From contig NZ_CP028037.1 of NCBI RefSeq assembly GCF_005491205.1, positions 1-64,000 of the forward strand: a stretch of 64,000 bases of DNA, in the 5' to 3' direction. The position numbers and the translations under genes are program-made. The DNA is from Nissabacter sp. SGAir0207. GTDB lineage: Bacteria > Pseudomonadota > Gammaproteobacteria > Enterobacterales > Enterobacteriaceae. A model generated the notes under the pieces. The model was given only the letters and a program-made list of their open reading frames with translations, ran no database searches and had not been told where the DNA came from. This document shows positions 18,192 to 28,197 of this stretch, in pieces (position 1 is the stretch's first letter; the number at the start of each line of letters is the position of its first letter).

Positions 18192-21100
18192 TTAGAACTT
18201 CAGTGTGTAGTTGACCATCAGCCCGGTGTCGCGCAGGCCATCCTCCTGCCAGTGGTAGGCATCGGCGCTCAGTGCCGCCTGTTTGCTTTGGTACTTCACG
18301 CCGACCTGCGCCAGCCCGTTAACGCCGCCGCCTTTCTGGCCGTCTTCCACGCGGAAGCGCTGACCGGCCGCGCCCTGCAATGACGCAGTGCGTTCACCCT
18401 GGCTGTAGCTCAGGTTCGGGCCGCCCTCCAGTGTGGCGGTGGCCGCCCAGCCATTGTCCCCGGCGTAGGTCAGTTTCAGACCAGCCACCGCGTCCACGGC
18501 CGTCTCTTCCACGCCTGACATGCGCAGGTTAAAGTCACCGGCCCCGCGTTCGTTGTAGCCCTCTTCAGTAGTGTGGCGCAGCTTCATGCCCGCGAACGGC
18601 GTCAGCGTCAGCCCTTTCTGTGGGGTGTAGCTCTTCGCCATCTCGCTGCGGAACTCCAGGTACTGTTGGTTGTTGTCGCTGTCCGCCACGCGGTTAACAT
18701 CGCCGTACTGCACCTGCCGGTTGCTGTCGAGGTTATGGATGTCATAGCGCAGGGCGTTGTTCCAGCTCAGGCCACTTTCTGCCAGCGGCAGCGAGTGCTG
18801 CACGCCGAAGAACTGGCTGTAGCCGCCGGTCACGCCGTTGTCACCGGCGGTACTGACATCGCCGTCGCCATCCAGCCGTGCGATACCGTACTCCAGCGAA
18901 AGCGTCTGATTGTTGCCCAATGCAAACTGCTGACGCAGTGCCATCATGTCATAGCGGGTGTCGTTGCCCAGCTCGCTACGCTGGTCACCCTTCGCCACCA
19001 CGTTGAACGCCAGCCCGTTGCCCATAGTTGGTGCGGTGTCGGCCAGCATCTCGAAGCGGTTGCCGAGTACGCGCGCATCGCGTGCCACGCTTTTCGCCTG
19101 ACTGCCGGAGATTTGGCGCAGCGCACTGTTGAGTTCAGCGGTGCTCTTCAGGTTGAGGCTGGTGAACAGGTCGTTGTTGGTGTAGGCCGCATCCAGCGCC
19201 CCGGCGATGCTGGACACGCTCTCGTCACTCACCACGTCCGCGTAGGCGTTTTTGGTCATGGTGACGTCCACGTTGCCGCTGTCGTCTTTCTGGCCTTCGG
19301 CACTCCACACCACGCTGGTCGAGGTGATGTTCTGCTCACCGCTGATGTTGTCGCCGACAAACACATCCTCAAAGGTCTGAGTCGTCGCCGCGCTGCCCTG
19401 CGTGAAGCCGGTATCAATCGACACGTCGCCCAGCGCCACGTTGCTGGCGGTCAACGTCCCGGCGGTGCCATCGGCGTTGGTGCCGATGGTGTACTGGTTC
19501 AGCGTGCTGGCGGCCGTCGGGTCAGTCGGCAGGGTGTAATGGGCGTAGTGCACCTCGCTCTTGTCGTCAGTGTTGCCATTGACGCCAGCAATCTGCACGT
19601 CGCTCTCTTTTACCAGTCCACTGCCCGTACCCTCCAGATTGACCGTGCCGTTGTTAACGATACGGCCATTGTCCCCCAGCTGGCTGAAGGCGTAGGAGTC
19701 GGCGGCGTAGATGTTGATGGTGCCGTTGTTCTCCAGCACCGCGTTCGCGGTGGCGTTGGCATCCAGTTGCATCGCCACCATGCCGCTGTCAGTGGTGCCC
19801 TCGGTGCCGAGGTTGATGGTGCCGTTGTTCACCAGTTGCGCGTTGCTGCTGCCCTTCATCGCCACCGTGTTGCTGCCGCTGACGTTCATCACGCCATCGT
19901 TGATCGCCACGGTGTTGGTGTGCGTCATGGAGACGGCGGTGGCGTTGGTGGCGTTATAGTTCACCACGCCGGTGGCCCCGCTGTAGCCGTTCAGGCCGTC
20001 GCCCTGATTCCAGAAGGTTGAGGTCTCAGACTGGTTAGTCGCCGATCCTACCAGCACGCTGCTGCCGGTCTGGTTGATGGTGCCATTGTTGATGATGCTG
20101 TTGCCGCCAGAGCTGCCGATCCGCAACACCGTCTGGCTGGTTTTCGTGTCAGTGCTGTTCACGGTGCCGCTGTTTTTAAACACCGAGCCAGTTTCAACCG
20201 TCAGGTTGCGCTGGTTAGATAATGTGATGGTGCCGTCCACGGCATTGTTCATGACGCTCTTGTTGCGCAGCCAGAAGTCTTTGTTATTACTTGCATTCCA
20301 GTTGCCGTGGTTGGTCAGGGTGCTGCGGTCGGTCACGGCGCCGTTCTGGATGGTGCCGCCGGCATTGTTGATAATGGTTCCGTCGGCGACCGAGGGCTGG
20401 GTGCCGTCAATCACGCCGCTGTTATTGACGGTACCGCCGCTTTTGACAATCAAAGTGCCGTCAATCAGGCCGCTGTTATTGACAGTGCCGCTGCTCGTGA
20501 CGGAGAGATCGACCACGGTGCCGGCATTATTGACGGTGCCCTGATTTTCAACGGTTATCGGTGCACTGATCGTGGCCCCGCTCTCATTGTTCAGCGTGCC
20601 CCACACCTTCAGCTGGCTGCCCTCGACGGTGCCAGTGTTGCTGACGGTGGCGTCGGTGTTGACCAGCATGTTTTGTGTCCACGTAGTGGTACCGCTCAGC
20701 ACGGTGCCATCAGCTAACTCCAGCGAGGCCAGCGTGCTGCTGTTGTCGGCGCTGTCCGGCACGCCGGTACCGACGTTGATCTGCCCGCGATTGATGATGG
20801 TGTTGCCAGCATTGCCATCGCTGTAGAACGCCTGACCGTTTTCAGCATTGATATTGATCACGCCAGTAGTGTCGTTGATGGCGGTGCCACCGTTGTAGAC
20901 CGCCATGCCCACCAGCGGCTGGCCCGGCTGGGCATTTTCATTGCTCTCCAGGTTAATCGTGCCCTGATTGATAACCTGATTGGTGCTGCCATAAGCCACC
21001 ATGCCAGCCCCGGCGTTATACACCGTGATCGTCCCGTCCTGATGGTTGGTGGCAATAGCATTACTATTAGTTGTGGCGACATCATAACTGTCTGTGCCGA

Positions 21101-22937
21101 CAAACATGCCGACGGCAAAGTCTTTGGCTGAGGCGGACGGGATATTGGCTACCACCTGCGTGGTGTCGGCCGCATCTTTCCACAACGCATCGGTGGTGAT
21201 GGTGCCAAAGTTGTCGGCGGTACTGTTATCAATCGCACTCATTGCGACGCTGCGGCCATACACCTCCAGCGTGCCTTCGGCCGTATTGGTGACAGAGGAG
21301 TCATGAACAGCCGTCATTAACTGGATACCCACCACGGTATTATTCGACCAGCTCCTATCGGTAATTTCATTGCCTTGCTTGGTGTTAACCAAGCTGTCCT
21401 GATTCATGATGTGGCTGGTGAGTGTCCCCTCATTGATGGCAGAGACGCTGTCATACGCGTACAACGCACGGGAAAAGAGTGCCTGGCCGGCTAGCAGGCT
21501 GGTACGTTGGAGGTCGATACTGCCCTGGTTGAGTAGCAGCGTATTCTCGCCCGTACCCTGCACCAGCGTCATATCAGCGGCCTGGATGGTGCCCTTATTT
21601 ATAAAGGAGGCCCCTGAGGTAAGGGTGACCAGACTGGCATACCATGAAAAGTGGTCTGCGCCATTGTAATTATTGTAAGCAGTGATACCCGATGTATTTA
21701 AGGATGCGCCCTCAGCGATCTCCAGTTGGCCACCATTCGAGAGCGCAAAGACATTGACGCCGACCGGGAAGTCGCCGTCAATGGTGCTCTCTCCTTGCAG
21801 GGAGAGGGTGGAGGCGCCATCAACGGTGATGGCCGCAGCTGGCCCCAATCCCTTGCGTTGTTCGGCAATGGCATCACCGGCCGCCGTATCCGCGATCTGA
21901 TCCGTTTCCCCGGTGAGCTGGAGGCCCTGCTGCAACTCCACGCGGTTACCGTCACCGCTGATGGTCACGCCGGAAATAGTCTCCTGTGAGCCATTCTCTT
22001 CATAATATATTGAGGGTGCGACTTCCGTATCCACCACCACCTGCAGGTGGCCGTCCAGCACCACCGTATTGTCGGTGCCAGTGACGGCAATGCCGGTGGT
22101 GGCATCATAGAAGTTATCGGCCGCCAGCGGGGAGGACTGATCTTTATCCACCCGCATATCGCCGGTCAGGGTGATCTGGTTGGACTCGCCCGTGACCTTC
22201 ACGCCGGTGGCCTGCTGGCCGGTGACGGCGATATTATCAGCGCTCAGGTTGACGGTGTTGTTCTGCCCACTGACGCTGATGCCGGTGGCAAAGTCGCCCA
22301 CTGCCATATCGCCGCGCTGGTTCAGGGTATTGCTGTCACCGGCGACGAAAAAGCCGGTGCCGCCGTTGCTGAGCGTGGCGTCACCGTCGGTGTTCAACGT
22401 ATTGCCGTTGCCTACCACCTGCACGCCAGTGGAGCCGCTGCCATCTACCACGACAGGGCCAAGGGTATTGAGGGTGTTGTCATTTCCGCTGAGGCTCAGA
22501 CCGATGCCGCCAGCCTCAGCGCCGATGGTGGCGTTACTGTTGATGGTGTAACCCTCTACCGTCAGTTGCTTACCCATGTCCCCAACGCCAACGCCGATGC
22601 TGTCTTCATTAATATCGATGATCTTGCCTACGTCATCGCCATCGTCATCGCCATCACCGCTGCTGGTGGCGGTATGGCCGCTGTCGTCATCGGCCACGAT
22701 AAAGCCCACCGCCAGCGCGGCGGCCACCGCGCCACCGGCGATCCACGCCCACTCCTCCTGCGAGAGCGCGGTCGGGGTCAAACAGGCGTCGGGCAGGGCA
22801 TCACGCTGCTCTTGAGTGAGCTGGTTGATATTGGTCGGGCATTTCAGAGGGGTTTTATCTTCGGGGGTATCAGCGGCAAAACTATTATTGCTGAGTGCAA
22901 GGGCAATACAGAGTGAGAGAAGTTTTTTACGTTGCAT
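18192..22937 (-). CDS. BigA-like autotransporter, paralog 2 (1581 aa)
   Basis: Same architecture as its neighbours. Signal peptide 1-21 (cleavage after SFA), Cys 33 and 52, hydrophobic segment about 63-82. The acidic linker here is short and irregular (SSGDGDDDGDDVGK), with no long tandem repeat. A beta-helix passenger with many NNSGTI/NNGTINL rungs follows, then a C-terminal barrel ending YTLKF. The passenger has an additional direct repeat (TVNNSGLIDGTL... / TVNNSGVIDGTQ) near the middle that paralog 3 lacks. The last 300 residues are nearly identical to paralogs 1 and 3, whereas the passengers differ much more in their N-terminal third. AAGGTGA precedes the ATG. Probably an outer-membrane-anchored adhesin. 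Confidence 0.85.
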   Translation of the reverse strand: MQRKKLLSLCIALALSNNSFAADTPEDKTPLKCPTNINQLTQEQRDALPDACLTPTALSQEEWAWIAGGAVAAALAVGFIVADDDSGHTATSSGDGDDDGDDVGKIIDINEDSIGVGVGDMGKQLTVEGYTINSNATIGAEAGGIGLSLSGNDNTLNTLGPVVVDGSGSTGVQVVGNGNTLNTDGDATLSNGGTGFFVAGDSNTLNQRGDMAVGDFATGISVSGQNNTVNLSADNIAVTGQQATGVKVTGESNQITLTGDMRVDKDQSSPLAADNFYDATTGIAVTGTDNTVVLDGHLQVVVDTEVAPSIYYEENGSQETISGVTISGDGNRVELQQGLQLTGETDQIADTAAGDAIAEQRKGLGPAAAITVDGASTLSLQGESTIDGDFPVGVNVFALSNGGQLEIAEGASLNTSGITAYNNYNGADHFSWYASLVTLTSGASFINKGTIQAADMTLVQGTGENTLLLNQGSIDLQRTSLLAGQALFSRALYAYDSVSAINEGTLTSHIMNQDSLVNTKQGNEITDRSWSNNTVVGIQLMTAVHDSSVTNTAEGTLEVYGRSVAMSAIDNSTADNFGTITTDALWKDAADTTQVVANIPSASAKDFAVGMFVGTDSYDVATTNSNAIATNHQDGTITVYNAGAGMVAYGSTNQVINQGTINLESNENAQPGQPLVGMAVYNGGTAINDTTGVININAENGQAFYSDGNAGNTIINRGQINVGTGVPDSADNSSTLASLELADGTVLSGTTTWTQNMLVNTDATVSNTGTVEGSQLKVWGTLNNESGATISAPITVENQGTVNNAGTVVDLSVTSSGTVNNSGLIDGTLIVKSGGTVNNSGVIDGTQPSVADGTIINNAGGTIQNGAVTDRSTLTNHGNWNASNNKDFWLRNKSVMNNAVDGTITLSNQRNLTVETGSVFKNSGTVNSTDTKTSQTVLRIGSSGGNSIINNGTINQTGSSVLVGSATNQSETSTFWNQGDGLNGYSGATGVVNYNATNATAVSMTHTNTVAINDGVMNVSGSNTVAMKGSSNAQLVNNGTINLGTEGTTDSGMVAMQLDANATANAVLENNGTINIYAADSYAFSQLGDNGRIVNNGTVNLEGTGSGLVKESDVQIAGVNGNTDDKSEVHYAHYTLPTDPTAASTLNQYTIGTNADGTAGTLTASNVALGDVSIDTGFTQGSAATTQTFEDVFVGDNISGEQNITSTSVVWSAEGQKDDSGNVDVTMTKNAYADVVSDESVSSIAGALDAAYTNNDLFTSLNLKSTAELNSALRQISGSQAKSVARDARVLGNRFEMLADTAPTMGNGLAFNVVAKGDQRSELGNDTRYDMMALRQQFALGNNQTLSLEYGIARLDGDGDVSTAGDNGVTGGYSQFFGVQHSLPLAESGLSWNNALRYDIHNLDSNRQVQYGDVNRVADSDNNQQYLEFRSEMAKSYTPQKGLTLTPFAGMKLRHTTEEGYNERGAGDFNLRMSGVEETAVDAVAGLKLTYAGDNGWAATATLEGGPNLSYSQGERTASLQGAAGQRFRVEDGQKGGGVNGLAQVGVKYQSKQAALSADAYHWQEDGLRDTGLMVNYTLKF

Positions 22938-23352
22938 GATTCACCTTCAAGAGTATTTGACGAGTCATTTCCCTGGCTTGGGAAAGCCAGTGTGTAATTC
23001 CATTTCGAAAGCACGTAAAAGCAAAAGTTACAGCGTTGTTATTACTGTAGGTCACTGGAAAATTTGAAGAGAAATTATATCAATTGAGGGTAAATGTCCC
23101 GGCCTGGCGAAAATAAATCCACACCCCGTCATGGGGCTGCGGGCGACACAAATAAAAAACAGTAAGTTAGCCGGAAGGGAGTTTTAATTAAAATTTGCTA
23201 AATTCTCTATTAATCCCAAATTGATCACTGCAACTAATAATTTATGGTTTAACCATTCATTAAATGTTTATTTAACGGAGCTGAAAACGGGCGGCCCATT
23301 GGGAAATAATAGCGTGGTATATCCCGCTTCAGCACCAGCGGTTTTACGGCAT
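22938..23352. other. AT-rich intergenic region, promoter of autotransporter 2
   Basis: About 415 bases with no gene. The segment around 23150-23220 (acagtaagttagccggaagg... ttttaattaaaa) aligns by eye with 28400-28480 upstream of paralog 3 (atcagcaaattagctgagcgaagg...), so the two promoters appear to share ancestry. No defined operator identified. Confidence 0.5.
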
Positions 23353-23388
23353 AAAAAAGCCCCATCAGAAAACTGAGGGGGCTTTTTT
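23353..23388. terminator. Rho-independent terminator downstream of autotransporter 3
   Basis: AAAAAAGCCCC-A-TCAG, loop AAAA, CTGA-G-GGGGCTTTTTT: a 15-pair stem with one mismatch, flanked by six A and six T. It could stop transcription from either side, but only the minus-strand autotransporter 3 reads into it. Confidence 0.85.
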
Positions 23389-23436
23389 CATACCCGCCGG
23401 ATCGTAACCGGGCGGTGTCAGGCCGGATTGCTAAGA

Positions 23437-26400
23437 TCAGAAGTGGTAGCGGTAATTGACCATCAGCCCGGTGTCACGCAGGCCATCCTCCTGCCAGTGG
23501 TAGGCATCGGCGCTCAGCGCCGCCTTTTTACTCTGGTACTTCACGCCCACCTGCGCCAGCCCGTTAACGCCGCCGCCTTTCTGGCCGTCTTCCACGCGGA
23601 AGCGCTGACCGGCCGCGCCCTGCAATGACGCGGTGCGTTCACCCTGCTGGTAACTCAGGTTCGGGCCGCCCTCCAGTGTGGCGGTGGCGGCCCAGCCGTT
23701 TTCCCCGGCGTAGGTCAGTTTCAGGCCAGCCACCGCGTCTACGGCCGTTTCCTCAACGCCTGACATGCGCAGGTTGAAGTCACCCGCACCGCGCTCGTTG
23801 TAGCCCTCTTCCGAGGTATAACGCAGCTTCATGCCCGCGAACGGCGTCAGCGTCAGCCCTTTCTGTGGGGTGTAGCTTTTCGCCATCTCGCTGCGGAACT
23901 CCAGATACTGCTGGTTGTTGTCGCTGTCCGCTACGCGATTGACGTCGCCGTACTGCACCTGCCGGTTGCTATCGAGGTTATGGATGTCATAGCGAACGGC
24001 GTTGTTCCAGCTCAACCCGCTCTCGGCCAGCGGCAGCGAGTGCTGCACACCGAAGAACTGGCTGTAGCCGCCGGTCACGCCATTGTCACCGGCGGTGCTG
24101 ACATCACCGTCACCATCCAGCCGCGCGATACCGTACTCCAGCGAAAGCGTCTGATTGTTGCCCAGCGCAAATTGCTGACGCAGCGCCATCATGTCATAAC
24201 GGGTGTCGTTGCCCAGTTCACTGCGCTGGTCACCTTTCGCCACCACGTTAAACGTCAGTCCGTTGCCCATCACCGGTGCGGTGTCAGCCAGCATCTCAAA
24301 GCGGTTGCCCAGCACGCGCGCATCCCGTGCCACGCTTTTCGCCTGACTGCCGGAGATTTGCCGTAGCGCGCTGTTCAGCTCCGCGGTGCTCTTCAGATTC
24401 AGGCTGGTGAACAGGTCGTTGTTGGTGTAGGCCGCATCCAGCGCACCGGCGATGCTGGAGACGCTGTCGTCACTCACCACGTCCGCGTAGGCGTTTTTGG
24501 TCATGGTGACGTCCACGTTGCCGCTGTCGTCTTTCTGGCCTTCGGCGCTCCATACCACGCTGGTCGAGGTGATGTTCTGCTCACCGCTGATGTTGTCGCC
24601 GACAAACACATCCTCAAAGGTCTGAGTCGTCGCCGCGCTGCCCTGCGTAAAGCCGGTATCAATCGACACATCGCCCAGTGCCACATTGCTGGCGGTCAGC
24701 GTCCCAGCGGTGCCGTCGGCGTTGGTGCCAATGGTGTACTGGTTCAGCGTGCTGGCGGCCGTCGGGTCAGTGGGCAGGGTGTAACTGGCGTAGTGCGTCT
24801 CGCTCTTGTCGTCGGTATTGCCGTTGACGCCGGCAATCTGCACGTCGCTCTCTTTCACCAGTCCGCTATTAGCCCCGGCCAGATTGACCGTGCCGTTGTT
24901 CACGATGCGGCCGTTGTCGCCCAGCTGGCTGAAGGCGTAGGAGTCTGAAGCGTAGATGTTGATGGTGCCGTTGTTCTCCAGCACCGCGTCGGCGGTGGCG
25001 TTGGCGTCCAGTTGCATCGCCACCATGCCGCTGTCAGTGGTGCCTTCGGTGCCGAGGTTAATGGTGCCGTTGTTCACCAGTTGCGCATTGCTGCTGCCCT
25101 TCATGGCGACGGTGTTGCTGCCGCTGATGTTCATCACACCGTCGTTGATCGCCACGGTATTGGTGTTTTTCATATACACGGCGGTACCGTTGGCGGCGTT
25201 ATAGTTCACCTCGCCGGTGACGCCGCTGTAGCCGTTCAGGCCATTGCCCTGATTCCAGAAGGTCGAGGCCACGTCATGATCAGCGACCGTGCTGACCAGC
25301 ACGCTGCTGCCGCCGGTCTGGCTAATGGAGCCGTTGTTGATGATGCTGTTGCCGCCGGCCTTGCCAAGCTGTAAACCGGCACGGCTACCTTGCGAACCGT
25401 TACTGATCACGGTGCCGCTGTTTTTAAATACCGAGCCACTCTCAACCGTCAGGTTGCGATTATTGCCGAGCGTGATGGTGCCGTCAGCGGCATTGTTCAT
25501 GGCGCTCTGGTTGCGCAGCCAGAAGTCTTTATTGTCAGTGGCGTTCCAGTTGCCGTGGTTGGTCAGGGTGCTGCGGTCGGTCATGGCCCCGTTCTCGATG
25601 GTGCCGCCGGTGTTATTGATGATTGTCCCATCGGTGACCACCGGCTGGACACCGTCGATCACGCCGCTGTTATTGACGGTGCCGTGGTTTTCAACCACCA
25701 GCGGTGCGGTGAGGATGCCCCCGCTTTCATTGTTCAGCGTGCCCCAGACGTCCAGCTGGCTGCCCTCGACGGTACCGGTGTTGCTGACGGCGGTGTCGGT
25801 GTAGATCAGCGTCTCCTTCGCCAGCGTGGTGGGGCCGCTCAGTACGGTGCCATCAGCCAACTCTGGCATCGCCAGCACGCTGCTGTTGTCGGCGCTGTCC
25901 GGCACACCATCGCCGACATTAATCTGCCCGCGGTTGATGATGACATTATTGGCATTGCCGTCGCTGTAGAACGCCTGACCGTTTTCAGCATTGATATTGA
26001 TCACGCCGGTGGCGTCATTGATGGCGGTACCGCCGTGGTACACCGCCATGCCCACCAGCGGCAGGCCCGCTTCGTAATTTTCATTGGTTTCCAGGTTAAT
26101 GGTGCCCTGGTTGATGACCTGATTATTGCCGTAGGCCACCATGCCGGCCCCGGCGTTATAGGTCGTGATCACCCCGCCTTGCTGGTTGGTGGCAGTGGAG
26201 GGGTTTTTGTCATAAACGTCTGAGCCGGCAAACATGCCGACGGCAAAGTCTTTGGCTGAGTTGGACGGGATGTTGGCCGCCATCTGCGTGGTATCGGCGG
26301 CATCTTTCCACATGGCATCGGTGGTGATGGTGCCAAAGTTGTCGATGGTGCTGTTCTCAACCGCATTCATGGCGGCACCACGGCCATACAGCTCTAGCGT

Positions 26401-28197
26401 GCCGTCGGCCATATTGGTTGCCGAGGAGTCAAACGACGCCGTCATTAACTGAATACCCATCACCTTATTATTAGACCAGTGGGGGGAGATCAGTCCGGTG
26501 CCGCTTGTGTAGTTGAAAATACTATCCTGGTTCATGATCCGGCCTGTCATGTCCCCCTCATTCACGGTGGTGGCCCCATGACTGGCACGCATACCGATGG
26601 TAAAAACGCCCGTGCCGGCTGCGGTGCTATTACGCCGAACCTCCATGCTGCCCTGATTATCTATCAGGGTATTTTCATTCTTGCCGTAGGCCAGCGTCAC
26701 ATTCTCCACCTCAATACTGCCCTGATTGATCAGGCTACTCCCGGACATGAGCCTAATCAGGCTACTGTCTTGATAGTCAAAGGCATTGATGCTGGTGATA
26801 CCGGTGGTATTCAGGCTGGCACCTTCGGCGATCTCCAGTTTGCCGCCATGGGAGAGATCAAAGCCAATAAAGTCGACTGGGAAGTCGCCGTCAATGGTGC
26901 TGTCTCCCTGTAGGGAGAGGGTAGAGGCGCCATCAATGGTGACGGCCGCATATGCCCCATATCCTGTGCGTCGTTCGGCAATCGCATCGCCGGCCGCGGT
27001 ATCCGCGATCTGATCCACTTCGCCAGTGAGTTGGAAACCCTGCTGCAACTCCACGCGATTACCGTCGCCACTGATGGTCACGCCAGAAATAGCCTCCTTT
27101 GAACCATTCTCTTTGGCATATTTATAGGGCGCGACTTCCGTATCCACCACCACTTGCAGATGGCCGTTCAGCACCACCGTATTGTTGCTGCCGCTGACGT
27201 CAATGCCGGTGGTCATTTTATAAAAGTTATCGGCGGCCAGCGGGGAGGCCTGATCTTTATCGACCAGCATATCGCCGGTCAGAAAGATCTGGTTGGCGTC
27301 GCCTGCGACCTGCACGCCGTTGGCCTGCTGACCCGTTACGTCGATATTGTCGGCGCTCAGGTTGACGGTGTTGTTCTTCCCGCTGACGCTGATGCCGGTG
27401 GCAAAGTCGCCTACCACCATATCGCCGCGCTGGTTCAGGGTGTTGCTGTCACCGGTGACCGCAATGCCAGTGCCGCCGTTGCTGAGGGTGGCGTCACCGT
27501 CGGTGTTCAACGTATTGCCATTGCCCGCTACCTCCACACCGGTGGAGCCGCTGCCATCCACCACGATCGGGCCGAGAGTATTGAGGGTGTTGTCATTGCC
27601 GCTAAGGCTCAGGCCAGTGCCACCGGCCTCAGCGCCAGTGGTGGCGTTATTGTTGATGGTGTGGCCATCTACTGCCAGTTGCGTGCCGATGTTGCCTTCG
27701 CCAATGCCGATGCTGTCTTCATTAATATCGATAACCTTGCTGACATCATCGCCATCATCGCCGCTGTCGTCACCGTTATCGCCGTTATCATCGCCGCCAT
27801 CGTCACCGTTATCGCCGTTATCGTCGCCGCCGTCGTCACCGTTATCGCCGTTATCATCGCCGCCGTCGTCACCGTTATCGCCGTTATCATCGCCGCCGTC
27901 GTCACTGTTATCGTCGTCGCTGCCATTATCCCCGCTGGAGACAGCGTGGCTGTTATCGTCATCGGCCACGATAAAACCCACCGCCAGCGCGGCCGCCGCC
28001 GCACCACCGGCGATCCACGTCCACTCCTCCTGTGAAAGTGCTGACGAGGTCAGGCAGGCATCGCGTTGCGCTTGGGTGGGCTGATTGATATTGGTTGGAC
28101 ACTTCAGGGGCGTTTTGTCTTCGGGGGTATCAGCGGCAAAACTATTATTGTTGAGTGCCAAGGCAATACAAAGTGAAAGAAATTTTTTACGTTGCAT
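23437..28197 (-). CDS. BigA-like autotransporter, paralog 3 (1586 aa)
   Basis: Signal peptide 1-21. The Cys pair (33 and 48) is closer together than in the other paralogs because four residues (ALPD) are missing before CLT. A hydrophobic segment follows at about 60-78. The longest acidic linker of the three contains four copies of an 11-residue unit DDGGDDNGDNG. The beta-helix passenger is close to that of paralog 2 from mid-protein on. The barrel is almost identical to paralog 2 and ends YRYHF. AAGGTAG precedes the ATG. It is expected to be surface exposed. As in the other two, no subtilase or other catalytic passenger motif is visible, so a binding role is more likely than a protease. Confidence 0.85.
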   Translation of the reverse strand: MQRKKFLSLCIALALNNNSFAADTPEDKTPLKCPTNINQPTQAQRDACLTSSALSQEEWTWIAGGAAAAALAVGFIVADDDNSHAVSSGDNGSDDDNSDDGGDDNGDNGDDGGDDNGDNGDDGGDDNGDNGDDGGDDNGDNGDDSGDDGDDVSKVIDINEDSIGIGEGNIGTQLAVDGHTINNNATTGAEAGGTGLSLSGNDNTLNTLGPIVVDGSGSTGVEVAGNGNTLNTDGDATLSNGGTGIAVTGDSNTLNQRGDMVVGDFATGISVSGKNNTVNLSADNIDVTGQQANGVQVAGDANQIFLTGDMLVDKDQASPLAADNFYKMTTGIDVSGSNNTVVLNGHLQVVVDTEVAPYKYAKENGSKEAISGVTISGDGNRVELQQGFQLTGEVDQIADTAAGDAIAERRTGYGAYAAVTIDGASTLSLQGDSTIDGDFPVDFIGFDLSHGGKLEIAEGASLNTTGITSINAFDYQDSSLIRLMSGSSLINQGSIEVENVTLAYGKNENTLIDNQGSMEVRRNSTAAGTGVFTIGMRASHGATTVNEGDMTGRIMNQDSIFNYTSGTGLISPHWSNNKVMGIQLMTASFDSSATNMADGTLELYGRGAAMNAVENSTIDNFGTITTDAMWKDAADTTQMAANIPSNSAKDFAVGMFAGSDVYDKNPSTATNQQGGVITTYNAGAGMVAYGNNQVINQGTINLETNENYEAGLPLVGMAVYHGGTAINDATGVININAENGQAFYSDGNANNVIINRGQINVGDGVPDSADNSSVLAMPELADGTVLSGPTTLAKETLIYTDTAVSNTGTVEGSQLDVWGTLNNESGGILTAPLVVENHGTVNNSGVIDGVQPVVTDGTIINNTGGTIENGAMTDRSTLTNHGNWNATDNKDFWLRNQSAMNNAADGTITLGNNRNLTVESGSVFKNSGTVISNGSQGSRAGLQLGKAGGNSIINNGSISQTGGSSVLVSTVADHDVASTFWNQGNGLNGYSGVTGEVNYNAANGTAVYMKNTNTVAINDGVMNISGSNTVAMKGSSNAQLVNNGTINLGTEGTTDSGMVAMQLDANATADAVLENNGTINIYASDSYAFSQLGDNGRIVNNGTVNLAGANSGLVKESDVQIAGVNGNTDDKSETHYASYTLPTDPTAASTLNQYTIGTNADGTAGTLTASNVALGDVSIDTGFTQGSAATTQTFEDVFVGDNISGEQNITSTSVVWSAEGQKDDSGNVDVTMTKNAYADVVSDDSVSSIAGALDAAYTNNDLFTSLNLKSTAELNSALRQISGSQAKSVARDARVLGNRFEMLADTAPVMGNGLTFNVVAKGDQRSELGNDTRYDMMALRQQFALGNNQTLSLEYGIARLDGDGDVSTAGDNGVTGGYSQFFGVQHSLPLAESGLSWNNAVRYDIHNLDSNRQVQYGDVNRVADSDNNQQYLEFRSEMAKSYTPQKGLTLTPFAGMKLRYTSEEGYNERGAGDFNLRMSGVEETAVDAVAGLKLTYAGENGWAATATLEGGPNLSYQQGERTASLQGAAGQRFRVEDGQKGGGVNGLAQVGVKYQSKKAALSADAYHWQEDGLRDTGLMVNYRYHF
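27769..27900 (-). repeat. 33-base tandem repeat coding (DDGGDDNGDNG)4
   Basis: Four consecutive 33-base units, starting at 27769, 27802, 27835 and 27868, differ at only a few third positions. A degenerate fifth partial copy follows to about 27924. They encode an acidic Asp/Gly/Asn linker in autotransporter 3. Changes in unit number remain in frame. Confidence 0.9.

Noticed and set aside
17322..27924. Regularly spaced repeats that might suggest a CRISPR array
   Set aside because: Repeats are contiguous, in frame, encode Asp/Gly units and have no unique spacers.
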